DNA of 64,000 nt, from the NCBI GenBank assembly GCA_963777285.1, contig CAVZPR010000001.1, forward strand, positions 186,001-250,000, given 5' to 3'. Below are positions 23,498 through 31,237 of the stretch, in pieces (the first letter of the stretch is position 1; each line of letters starts with the position of its first letter). The stretch comes from JAFARE01 sp963777285. GTDB lineage: Bacteria; Chloroflexota; Dormibacteria; Aeolococcales; Aeolococcaceae. Both the position numbers and the translations under genes were made by a program. A model generated the notes under the pieces. The model was not told the origin of the DNA. It ran no database searches and saw nothing but the letters and a program-made list of their open reading frames with translations.

Positions 23498-26434
23498 ATG
23501 CCGTCCCTGAACTTCCTCTTCGGCGACCCCAACAAGCGCGAGATCAAGCGCTACCAGGCGGTCGTCGAAGAGATCAACGAGCTCGAGGAGGAGATCGCCG
23601 CGCTGAGCGACGCCGAGCTGAGCGCCAAGACCGCCGAGTTCCGCTCCCGCCTAGGCGTCAGCGCGCCCGATATCAGCCTGGGCCAGGCGGCGCAGCACGG
23701 CGACTATCAGGCGCGCCTGGTGCGCGGCGGCGAGGAGACGGAGGAGCAGGTCGCGGAGGAGCTTGCCCAGCAGGAGCAGCAGCAGCGCGACGAGGAGCGC
23801 GCGGCCGCGCTGGACGAGCTGCTCCCCGAGGCGTTCGCCGTGGTGCGCGAGGCGTCCAAGCGCACGCTGGGGCTGCGCCACTTCGACGTGCAGCTGATCG
23901 GCGGCGTGGTGCTCCACCAGGGGCGGATCGCGGAGATGAAGACCGGCGAGGGCAAGACGCTGGTGGCGACGCTGCCCCTGTATCTCAACGCGCTCGAGTG
24001 GCGCGGGGCCCACCTGGTCACGGTCAACGACTATCTGGCCCGCCGCGACGCCGGCTGGAACGGACCGCTGTACCACTTGCTGGGCATGTCCGTGGGCGTG
24101 ATCTCGGGCCAGGACCTGTCGTTCATCTACGACCCGGAGTACCTGGACGAGACGCATCCGGACGCGCGGCTGCAGCACATGCGCCCCTGCACACGGCGCG
24201 AGGCCTACGCCGCCGACATCACGTACGCCACCAACAACGAGCTTGGCTTCGACTACCTGCGCGACAACATGGCGCAGAGCCTGCAGCAGTGCGTGCAGCG
24301 CCGTCTTCATTACGCGATCGTCGACGAGGTGGACTCGATCCTCATCGATGAAGCGCGCACGCCGCTGATCATCAGCGGCCAGGCCAACGAGGCGACGGAG
24401 AAGTACTACACGTACGCGCGCCTGGTGCCGCGCCTGGTCGCCGAAGACGACTTCACCATCGACGAGAAGACCAAGTCGGCGACGCTCACGGACGACGGCG
24501 CCGAGAAGATCGAGCGCTGGACGGGCCTCGACAACATCTACGACATGGAGCACGTCGTCGAGGCGCACCAGATCAACCAGGCGCTGCGCGCGCACGCCCT
24601 CTACCTGCGCGATCGTGACTACATCGTGCGCGACGGCGAGGTGGTCATCGTCGACGAGTTCACGGGGCGCACGATGCCGGGCCGCCGCTGGTCCGACGGT
24701 CTGCACCAGGCGATCGAGGCGAAGGAAGGGGTCAAGGTCCAGCAGGAGAACGTGACCCTGGCCACGATCACGTTCCAGAACTTCTTCCGCCTCTACGACA
24801 AGCTGGCCGGCATGACCGGCACGGCGATCACCGAGGCCGAGGAGTTTCACAAGATCTACACGCTCGAGGTGGTGCCCATTCCCACGCACCAGCCGATGAT
24901 CCGCAAGGACGAGGCGGACCTCATCTACAAGACCGAGGAGGCGAAGTTCCGCGCGGTGGTGGAGGAGATCGCGGAGCGCAACAAGGAGGGACAGCCGATC
25001 CTCGTGGGTACCACCAGCATCGAGAAGAGCGAGCGCCTGTCGCGCATGCTCGAGAAGCGCGGCATCCAGCATGCGGTGCTCAACGCCAAGCTGCACGAGC
25101 GCGAGGCCTTCATCGTCACCGGGGCGGGGCAGCGCGGCGCCGTGACCATCGCCACCAACATGGCGGGACGCGGCACCGACATCGTGCTCGGTGACGGCGT
25201 TCCCGACGTGGGCGGCCTGTACATCATCGGCACCGAACGTCACGAGTCGCGGCGCATCGACAACCAGCTGCGCGGCCGCTCGGGACGCCAGGGCGATCCC
25301 GGCGAATCGCGATTCTTCCTGTCGTTCGAAGACGACCTGATGCGCATCTTCGGCGGCGATCGGATGCAGGGCATCATGGACCGGCTGCGCGTCGACGAGG
25401 ACACGCCACTCGAGTTGCGGATGGTCTCGCGTCAGATCGAGGGCGCGCAGTCGCGCGTCGAGGGACACAACTTCGACTCACGCCGCCACGTCGTCGAGTA
25501 CGACGACGTGATGAACAAGCAGCGCGAGATCATCTACGGCGAGCGGCGCAAGATCCTCGAAGGCACGGACACGCGCTCCAACTTCACGGCGATGCTGGAG
25601 CACGTGGTGGCGCAGGAGGTGCCGCTGTTCTGCGAGGGCCGCAACCGCGAGGCCTGGGACTTCGAGGGACTCTGGGACCGCCTGCGCCTCATGGCACCGG
25701 CGCTGCCGCAGCTGAGCGACGTCAACGTCGAGACGCTCGGCTCCAGCGCCGACGAGGTCGCCGAGACGCTCACGGGCGAGCTGCTCGCGCTGTACGAGGA
25801 GAAGGAGACGGAGTACGGCGCGGAGGCGATGCGCCAGGTGGAGCAGGCGGTGATGCTCCAGGTGATCGACACGCGGTGGCGTGCGTACCTGACTCAGATG
25901 GACCACCTGCGCGAGGGCATCGGGCTGCAGGCGTACGGCCAGAAGGATCCACTCGTCGAATACAAGCAGGCCGCGTTCGACTCGTTCCAGGATCTCACCG
26001 AGGACATCCAGCGCGAGATCGTGCGCGCACTGCTGAACGTCAAGGTGCAGCGCATGGAGCCGGGCGCCGACGGCGACGGCGGCGCTCCGGCAGAAGGGGC
26101 GGCCCAGGCCACCGCGCCCGCCTCACCTCGCGCGGACCGTGCCGGCTCGGCGACGAACGGCGAGCAGGTGCCGCCCGCACGCCCCGCGGCGTCCGCGGCG
26201 AGCGGCGCGCTGGCGCGCGCCACTGCGCCTCCCGGCCGGGCCGGCCTGCCCCTGCCCGCGCAGCCTGCGGTGCGGAACATCGTGGAGTCGTCGGCTTCCG
26301 GAACCCGACGTGTGGACGGCGGCGCGACCGCCGCGCGTCAGCCGGACGCCAACGGAAAGCCGGGGAAGGTGGGTCGCAACCAGCCCTGCCCCTGCGGCTC
26401 CGGAAAGAAGTACAAGTACTGCCACGGCAGGTGA
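23498..26434 (+). CDS. secA: Preprotein translocase ATPase SecA
   Basis: SecA pushes preproteins through SecYEG using ATP. The 978-residue protein has MKTGEGKTLVATLPLYLNAL (Walker A), VDEVDSILIDEARTPLIISG (Walker B), GTTSIEKSERLSRML, NMAGRGTDIVLG, DNQLRGRSGRQGDPG (arginine finger region) and a C-terminal SEC-C zinc motif, CPCGSG...YKYCHGR. A Glu/Gln-rich insertion of about 30 residues lies near residue 75-100, and the linker before the zinc motif is Ala/Pro-rich. The last codons form one copy of a 13-bp direct repeat that recurs 4.7 kb downstream, so an island is integrated at this gene end without damaging the protein. Confidence 0.97.
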   Translation: MPSLNFLFGDPNKREIKRYQAVVEEINELEEEIAALSDAELSAKTAEFRSRLGVSAPDISLGQAAQHGDYQARLVRGGEETEEQVAEELAQQEQQQRDEERAAALDELLPEAFAVVREASKRTLGLRHFDVQLIGGVVLHQGRIAEMKTGEGKTLVATLPLYLNALEWRGAHLVTVNDYLARRDAGWNGPLYHLLGMSVGVISGQDLSFIYDPEYLDETHPDARLQHMRPCTRREAYAADITYATNNELGFDYLRDNMAQSLQQCVQRRLHYAIVDEVDSILIDEARTPLIISGQANEATEKYYTYARLVPRLVAEDDFTIDEKTKSATLTDDGAEKIERWTGLDNIYDMEHVVEAHQINQALRAHALYLRDRDYIVRDGEVVIVDEFTGRTMPGRRWSDGLHQAIEAKEGVKVQQENVTLATITFQNFFRLYDKLAGMTGTAITEAEEFHKIYTLEVVPIPTHQPMIRKDEADLIYKTEEAKFRAVVEEIAERNKEGQPILVGTTSIEKSERLSRMLEKRGIQHAVLNAKLHEREAFIVTGAGQRGAVTIATNMAGRGTDIVLGDGVPDVGGLYIIGTERHESRRIDNQLRGRSGRQGDPGESRFFLSFEDDLMRIFGGDRMQGIMDRLRVDEDTPLELRMVSRQIEGAQSRVEGHNFDSRRHVVEYDDVMNKQREIIYGERRKILEGTDTRSNFTAMLEHVVAQEVPLFCEGRNREAWDFEGLWDRLRLMAPALPQLSDVNVETLGSSADEVAETLTGELLALYEEKETEYGAEAMRQVEQAVMLQVIDTRWRAYLTQMDHLREGIGLQAYGQKDPLVEYKQAAFDSFQDLTEDIQREIVRALLNVKVQRMEPGADGDGGAPAEGAAQATAPASPRADRAGSATNGEQVPPARPAASAASGALARATAPPGRAGLPLPAQPAVRNIVESSASGTRRVDGGATAARQPDANGKPGKVGRNQPCPCGSGKKYKYCHGR
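26415..26427 (+). repeat. Left attachment-site copy (attL) in the secA 3' end
   Basis: AGTACTGCCACGG lies in the codons for Y-C-H-G, just before the secA stop. An identical copy occurs at 31128-31140, there followed by bases that would also read G-R-stop. The similarity extends with mismatches: both read tyrosine, a codon ending AG, then Y-C-H-G-R and TGA. Confidence 0.75.
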
Positions 26435-26708
26435 GCGGCGAAGCAGAGCGCCTATCTGCGTATTCGCGCACGCTTTCAGAAGCGGTCCGGGCGGTGCGAC
26501 AAACGGCCAGCAGATGTGGCCCGGAAAGTGGCCGGGCGGGGTGCGTCGCGGCAGCGCCTCGCGCCGAGAGGCTCGAGCAGGCTGCGAATGCGAGCCGCGG
26601 GGATCCGAGACGGCTCTGACGCCTGCCATGCCATGCCCACTTCGCGCCTGGCGGAGAATCCGTGCCGCCATTGGGCCCTAGTGGTTAGAGTCCGCGGGAC
26701 TGGCCGCT
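26435..26708. other. Left flank of the island, non-coding
   Basis: No gene is apparent in these 274 bases between secA and the restriction-type gene. It contains GGCCAGCAGATGTG at 26505-26518, whose near-copy GGCCAGCTGATGTG lies at 31075-31088 close to the other island end (one mismatch). A TAGAGT box at 26686-26691 could be the -10 of the downstream gene. Confidence 0.5.
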
Positions 26709-27902
26709 TTGCCCGGTTTCCGGGCATCTGCGGCGTTCCGAGACATCCCTTTGGACGACGACCAGCACGGCATCCAGGACAGCTGCGAGGCGTACAGCGT
26801 CTACGTCATGCAGAAGACAGCCGAGGACTTCGGTGTGTCGACCGCTCAATGCGGCCACGAGCGGTGGGCCGAGTTTCTGGAGTATTTGACCGACTGCGGA
26901 TTGACGCTCGAGGAGTTTCGCCGGGGCGAGTACGGCAAGTACATGAGGAATGCCGACCGGCAGTTGCCGCGGTTCGTGCGGCGCCTAGCAGACCATTACG
27001 GGGGATCGACGTTCGGGTTTGAGAATGTCGAGGCGAGGATGCGCAACGCCGGCCTTAAAGCCGATGTCTTGATCCACGTCAGCGCGCTGTCCGGACCGAT
27101 ACCCGTTAGCCTCAAGAACTACATCGGCGCGGGTGGGATAACGCGACCGCAGGTCTCAAGCGGAACGTACCTCTCCTTCGCGTGTGGCTTCGTGTTCAGT
27201 CGAATTGGCGTGGGGCGATACGAGGATCCGCGCCCGGATGCGCCGTCCCCGACATTCAGCGGTGCAAACGTCGATGTTCGCAACGCTGTCCTGGACTATA
27301 TGGATCAGCCGCAACTAAAGGCTCCGCTCTCGGTCCTAGATCGACTCCAGGCGGAAATGCGCTCCGACCTTTTGGGCGCTGACTGCGAGATGTACGAGCA
27401 GAGGCGCGTTCGAGCAGCGGTTGATCGCATTGTGGGGCCTGGTATTGAGGCCGTACTGCTGATCTTCAGCGTGCTTGGGTCTGATCGGGTGCGCGAGAAG
27501 TTCTTGGCGCGGATGGGCATGGACGGGAAGGAGGAGGCGCTCTTCTTCGATTCCGAGCGCTACGTCGACAGCATCACAGACCCGGCCTATCACAACCTGC
27601 GCCAGAGCCTGAACGACGAGACGACCACCTTCGACGCGTTCCAGCGTCACCAGAACATCCGCTTTGAGTTTCGCGATGAGTCCGGCAGGGTGCTACTCGG
27701 CACGGACGTCCCCTTCACAATCAACACGAACGGCGCTTGGTACCGCCCGAAGCAGCGATTCCAAGGAATGCGTACATACAATGATAAGGGTCACTTGGTT
27801 CGACTGAGGTGGGGTCAGCGGCGACCCTACAAAAGTAGGGAGATCGCCACCTCTACGAATACATATCTCAACCTAGCCAAGGCCGGCATCTTTGGTAAGT
27901 GA
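26709..27902 (+). CDS. Probable type II restriction endonuclease of PD-(D/E)xK-like fold
   Basis: The 397-residue product is not recognisable end to end, but one region reads KADVLIHVSALSGPIPVSLKNYIG followed by RPQVSSGTYLSFACGF (residues about 117-155). The pattern K-x-D...V-S-L-K-x-Y with a later Q-x-x-S-G is what restriction enzymes of the PD-(D/E)xK fold with an S-x-K variant show. It converges tail-to-tail with a DNA methyltransferase gene 14 bases away, the usual arrangement for a restriction-modification pair. The start is uncertain: TTG 26709 is the longest; later in-frame starts (TTG near 26751) would drop the first residues. Function is inferred from motif plus neighbour. Confidence 0.55.
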   Translation: MPGFRASAAFRDIPLDDDQHGIQDSCEAYSVYVMQKTAEDFGVSTAQCGHERWAEFLEYLTDCGLTLEEFRRGEYGKYMRNADRQLPRFVRRLADHYGGSTFGFENVEARMRNAGLKADVLIHVSALSGPIPVSLKNYIGAGGITRPQVSSGTYLSFACGFVFSRIGVGRYEDPRPDAPSPTFSGANVDVRNAVLDYMDQPQLKAPLSVLDRLQAEMRSDLLGADCEMYEQRRVRAAVDRIVGPGIEAVLLIFSVLGSDRVREKFLARMGMDGKEEALFFDSERYVDSITDPAYHNLRQSLNDETTTFDAFQRHQNIRFEFRDESGRVLLGTDVPFTINTNGAWYRPKQRFQGMRTYNDKGHLVRLRWGQRRPYKSREIATSTNTYLNLAKAGIFGK

Positions 27903-27916
27903 CGGGCTGCTGTTTG

Positions 27917-28378
27917 TTACATAGGAAGCGCGCCCTGCGGTAAGGCGTCGAGGAAGATCTGGCGCATCATCTTGCGTTCGTCTGCCGTTTGCTCCGGCAG
28001 TACTCGTTCGGGGTTCAGAGCGTCGCCAACGACGATCGTTCCACCTCTGAGACGTCGACGGCACAGGTCCACGTTGTCGCGCATGATGTCCACGCCGTAG
28101 ATGTCGCGTAGGGCGTCGTCGGGTTTCATGCCGTGATGCAGGATCTTGATCCACTTCGCAGCTACGAGGAACTGGCCATCGCCGCATGCCGGATCTAGTA
28201 CTGTCCGGCCCGGGGCAAAGCGATTAAGGGGCAGACCCGACAGCATATCTACGACGAGTGCAGTCGGAGTAAATACCTCACCGGTAGCGCGTACACGCGC
28301 CACCGTGCGCTCGACCCCATGCATATAGCCGTGCTCGTCCATGCGACTCGCAACCTCACGCCAAAGCGCACTCGACAT
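27917..28378 (-). CDS. N6-adenine methyltransferase, SAM-binding (motif I) subunit or half
   Basis: ATG at 28378 gives a 153-residue protein with GEVFTPTALVVDML and the SAM-binding motif VLDPACGDGQFLVAAKWIKILHHG, then DIYGVDIMRDNVDLCRRRL and VVGDAL. These match the N-terminal half of phage- and Eco57I-type adenine methyltransferases, but the catalytic N-P-P-F motif is absent and lies in the separate gene upstream on the same strand. The gene start overlaps the end of that gene by about 23 bases, so the two are co-translated and may form a heterodimer. In usual homologues the two halves are one chain in the opposite order. Confidence 0.72.
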   Translation of the reverse strand: MSSALWREVASRMDEHGYMHGVERTVARVRATGEVFTPTALVVDMLSGLPLNRFAPGRTVLDPACGDGQFLVAAKWIKILHHGMKPDDALRDIYGVDIMRDNVDLCRRRLRGGTIVVGDALNPERVLPEQTADERKMMRQIFLDALPQGALPM

Positions 28379-29251
28379 GCTGTTGTTCCTCGTGGGTAAG
28401 GTGGAACATCGCGTACAGATCGGCATTAGTGAGCCTGCGGTTTGTGGGTAGGGCCGGCAAAGCTGCAAAGACCTTTTCATTTCCAAAGCCTGACCACTTC
28501 GCGGTGGCGAAAATGTACTGCATCAGGGGGAGATTCAGATTGTGAGCCAGATTCTCACCTGCGTCATCTGTGTCCACTCGTGTGAAGTAGATCATATCCG
28601 TTCCACCTAGTCGTCCAGGGTCGTAGATGGGTCGCGTGTACCCACTTCGCGACCACATGACTTTCCTGGAGGCCGCAAACGTCTGAAGTCGCGATGACCA
28701 CCAAATCTGACGGTTCGTGTGCATCACGGGATGCCGGTGTTTCTCGGAGCGTGCTCGGCTGAGCGTGTCCGACCGTCGCAAGAGAATGTTGTGACACGTT
28801 ACATAGTCACGTTCGACTGGAGCTTGGGAGCGGAGGTAAAGATAACCTTCCTATGGACGGAGAGCGAATGGAGGCTCAGGTCGTTGGGTAGGTAGAAAAC
28901 ATCTTCGTCCAAGACGAGCTCGAATCGCTGTCCGTTGGTGTGCACCTCGGTGGGAATCGTCCCGTTCGGCTGCTTGTATATGACGTAGTCCGCGAACGTG
29001 GATCCCACCGCGGGAAAGTGCTGCCCGGTGTCGAAGCGAAGCCGCGTCGTGTGATGCAACTTCATGAGGTCAAGGATGTCGTTACTCGGGCTTCGGAAGC
29101 TGGTGGGGGATATCTGGCAGAGGACGCCGCCTTCAGCTAGGAGTTGGTCGAACACTGACTTCGTGAAGTCGATCCACAGCTTATGCGGGGTCTTGCCCCG
29201 CTTCAGCGTGTCCTGAAAGGGAGGGTTGGTGAGGATGAGGTCGAACTTCAT
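28356..29251 (-). CDS. N6-adenine methyltransferase, catalytic (NPPF) and target-recognition part, frameshifted
   Basis: ATG at 29251 gives MKFDLILTNPPFQDTLKRGKTP with the catalytic N-P-P-F at residues 9-12, LWIDFTKSVFDQLLAEGGVLCQISPTSF, and ends at a stop near 28799. In a shifted frame the same family continues: YVTCHNILLRRSDTL, HTNRQIWWSSRLQTFAASRKVMWSRSGYTRPIYD and TAKWSGFGNEKVFAALP, ending at 28356. The two reading frames fit one protein if a base is missing near 28815-28825, or the TTG at 28781 starts a separate chain. The break may be a real disabling mutation or an assembly error. Followed by the motif-I gene. Confidence 0.7.
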
Positions 29252-29420
29252 CGGCGCAGCGAATCCTGCTCGTGAGCGTACATTTGTTTGCCCCCGGATG
29301 TCAAGCGTGAGGGGGGCGCGTGGCTCGGACGTTCGGCGCTACGCTGGTCGGGCAACGCTGAAGGGTGTTGGTAGCAGCGGCACGTGCCCCCTGCGGGCAG
29401 ATTTCCTGCCCGGCCTGTGG

Positions 29421-29762
29421 TCATGAGCTGCCGGACTCGGCCGCCGAGGCCCGCCCGGATTGGCTGCCAGGCGGCTCGACGCAGCAATGGACAGCCTCCA
29501 TCGCCGAATCGGCGGGGTTGTACCCAGGTCGTGGGCGCTCGAAAGAAAGGTTTACCAGCTGAAGTCGGCGAACAAGCTTCAGGTCGAACAGCTTCCATCC
29601 CCCCACGCCCGTGCTCGATTCTCCGCCAACCTGAAATGCCCTTAAGACTGATCGACCACTCTTACTGATGCCGTGGCAACATGGCTCCACTACCCGGTTG
29701 TAACCCTCATATTCGAACGCGAGCAGCCGACGCAGCCTGATAGCGTCACAGACGATATCCAC
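29421..29762 (-). CDS. Small WYL-domain protein
   Basis: GTG at 29762 gives a 113-residue protein with AIRLRRLLAFEYEGYNRVVEPCCHG, SVLRAFQVGGESSTGVGGWKLF and the ending FERPRPGYNPADSAMEAVHC. This matches the small stand-alone WYL-type family (ligand-sensing beta-barrel) that often accompanies restriction or other defence genes. It has no DNA-binding HTH of its own. It lies upstream of the methyltransferase genes on the same strand, separated by about 170 bases. Role: possibly a regulator or effector sensor; not provable from sequence. Confidence 0.68.
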   Translation of the reverse strand: MDIVCDAIRLRRLLAFEYEGYNRVVEPCCHGISKSGRSVLRAFQVGGESSTGVGGWKLFDLKLVRRLQLVNLSFERPRPGYNPADSAMEAVHCCVEPPGSQSGRASAAESGSS

Positions 29763-30216
29763 CGTACAAGAAGTGTAGGGATACCGAGAGGCGCGGCTGC
29801 TAAGCTGACGTCGCCACGAGCCTCGCCATCGAGAGCAGTCTCGGTGCGGCGGAGTTCTCCCCTGGATCGGGGCGGCCGTGTTGGATCCTGGTGGGCTGCG
29901 CCGCGGTGGCGCTGCACATTGGTTAGGGCGGATGCACGAGGACGCGGCGCCGTTCCAGCCGAAGGAGTAGGACAGGTTCCGGACGAGGACGCCGAAGTTG
30001 AGGAACCCTTGGATGTCGGAACGGAGGATGCAACAGAGCCTCCTGTGCGGAAGCGTTGGCGCAAGCCGCCGCCGACTAGCACAAATGGACCAGATACGCT
30101 AGCGAGGGTCTGTGCCAGTGTCGCTGCGGCGGGGCAGAGCCGCCAGCTTCTTAAGGCGCCTCTAGTCGCAAGATTGCGCTGTCGATGCCGTAAGCGCCAC
30201 CATCGGTGCAGGTCGA
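29763..30216. other. Island segment without a recognised gene
   Basis: This 454-base stretch lies between the divergent WYL gene and the unknown 276-residue gene. In one forward frame a run of about 80 codons before 30224 reads acidic then basic residues (VPDEDAEVEEPLDVGTED; VRKRWRKPPPTSTNGP), which could be a small protein or a tail of a decayed gene, but no good start, ribosome site or homology is seen. Confidence 0.35.
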
Positions 30217-31047
30217 ATGGGTGATCCTCGTCCTCGTCAAGACGACATTCGCGATGCCGTCCGCCAACGGCTCCGCGCTGGGCTTTGTAGGGTGGAGTCC
30301 TATAAGGGCTCGGGGGCCGTGTACCGACTGAGCCTCCGACTGGAGGAGACAATCAACGGGATCGTCGGCGGCGACGCCGCGTATGAAGCTGACGGGTCTC
30401 CGTATACGGATCCGTCGGACGTTTGGGACGATGTCACTAGTAACAGCTCGCGAACCCTAATCGAGTTCTACGTGGGAAGCATGACGCTCGATACATTCGG
30501 GCTCAATGCGGCGGAGTGCGACGGCAAGGGCTGGATCGTATCGCCGGGGGACTACTACGGCTGCGACTTGCCAACACTCGTAGTTGCGGCTTGGGAACCG
30601 TTAAGCGATCGCCAAGCATTCGAGTTCGCTTTCCTGGATACCTACTCTGACGCGACTAGCGGGCTGAAGAACGCGACTCCTTTTCCTCCGGGCTCCGAGG
30701 AGAACGAGCCGACGATCAGTAGGGTCGGAAAGGACGTCTCCTTAGGACTTCTCGCCGCTTCCATGCACCCCTGCACGGTGCGCGACCCGTGGGCGTGGCG
30801 GACGGTCCAGAGGTGGCTTAACTATCAAGGGCGACCCGAAGACGAAGCAAGGATCGCCGGCGAGGTACCCGTGTCCGTTGCTGCCATGAGTAGTGCGCTC
30901 GACCGGCTGACTCTGGACGCGGACGGGTTCGCCGCAGCGATGCGCGATGGGACGGAAGAGGAACGGCGAGCAATGCTGGGCGCATATGCCTGGCGCCTCG
31001 GGCTTGACCGAGTCGCGACGACTTCCGACCTTACCGTGCCGTCGTGA
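30217..31047 (+). CDS. Uncharacterised island protein (276 residues)
   Basis: ATG at 30217 opens a 276-residue reading frame with believable composition: a basic N-terminus (MGDPRPRQDDIRDAVRQRLRAG), a mixed alpha/beta middle (TLIEFYVGSMTLDTFGLNAAECDGKG; LPTLVVAAWEPLSDRQAFEFAFLDTY) and an acidic/helical C-terminus. It has no signal peptide, membrane segment or motif I recognise. Base composition is like the rest of the island. Given its neighbours it may be an accessory of the restriction-modification system, but nothing in it shows that. Confidence 0.55.
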   Translation: MGDPRPRQDDIRDAVRQRLRAGLCRVESYKGSGAVYRLSLRLEETINGIVGGDAAYEADGSPYTDPSDVWDDVTSNSSRTLIEFYVGSMTLDTFGLNAAECDGKGWIVSPGDYYGCDLPTLVVAAWEPLSDRQAFEFAFLDTYSDATSGLKNATPFPPGSEENEPTISRVGKDVSLGLLAASMHPCTVRDPWAWRTVQRWLNYQGRPEDEARIAGEVPVSVAAMSSALDRLTLDADGFAAAMRDGTEEERRAMLGAYAWRLGLDRVATTSDLTVPS

Positions 31048-31053
31048 CCCTGA

Positions 31054-31119
31054 CGGGATCTCAGGTGTGAATGTGGCCAGCTGATGTGCCAGCGGCCCGC
31101 ACAAGAGTTCGGGATCTCA
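31054..31119 (+). repeat. Paired 10-bp direct repeats at the island right end
   Basis: CGGGATCTCA occurs at 31054-31063 and again at 31110-31119, 56 bases apart, directly before the right attachment copy. Between them lies GGCCAGCTGATGTG (31075-31088), nearly identical to a site at the left end. Such repeats could be recombinase arm or accessory sites. Confidence 0.45.
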
Positions 31120-31127
31120 CAGGTATC

Positions 31128-31140
31128 AGTACTGCCACGG
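31128..31140 (+). repeat. Right attachment-site copy (attR), secA tail remnant
   Basis: Second copy of AGTACTGCCACGG. It lies in a stretch that would translate Y-Q-Y-C-H-G-R-stop, the secA C-terminus, but with no secA sequence upstream of it. This is what remains on the far side when an element inserts into a gene end and supplies a replacement tail. Confidence 0.75.
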
Positions 31141-31150
31141 GCGCTGACGC

Positions 31151-31167
31151 CGGACCGCCTCGGTCCG
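31151..31167 (+). terminator. Hairpin after the displaced secA tail
   Basis: A perfect 7-bp stem CGGACCG/CGGTCCG with a CCT loop begins six bases after the TGA of the secA-like remnant. It lacks a T-run. It probably served as the secA terminator before the island inserted. Confidence 0.5.
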
Positions 31168-31237
31168 CGCTGATCCTGTGCCATCACGCGACCGAATCGT
31201 GAAGGGCGCGTGAGATCGCGCCCAGCACACTTGGGCC

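Larger units (their letters stand above)
26428..31127. mobile_element. Restriction-modification island integrated at secA
   Basis: An approximately 4.7 kb segment between two copies of a 13-bp secA-derived repeat. It is visibly richer in A and T than the flanking genes, uses codons rare in the neighbours (TTA, AGA, CTA types), has weakly packed genes, and encodes defence-type functions: a probable restriction enzyme, an adenine methyltransferase in two genes, a small WYL protein and an unknown protein. No integrase is recognisable inside, so the element is either mobilised in trans or is a decayed remnant. The original secA terminator hairpin seems to be the one at 31151, beyond the right repeat. 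Confidence 0.72.

Noticed and set aside
23651..25468. A 605-residue open frame antisense to secA
   Set aside because: High-GC shadow; composition is His/Val/Leu/Arg-biased and the SecA frame is unambiguous.
29690..30352. A 220-residue minus-strand gene in the island
   Set aside because: Low-complexity Ser/Arg/Pro/Thr translation overlapping the WYL gene region and the start of the 276-residue gene, with no recognisable segment.
26428..31127. A prophage or integrative conjugative element
   Set aside because: No integrase, structural, replication or conjugation genes are visible; the segment is better described as a small restriction-modification island.
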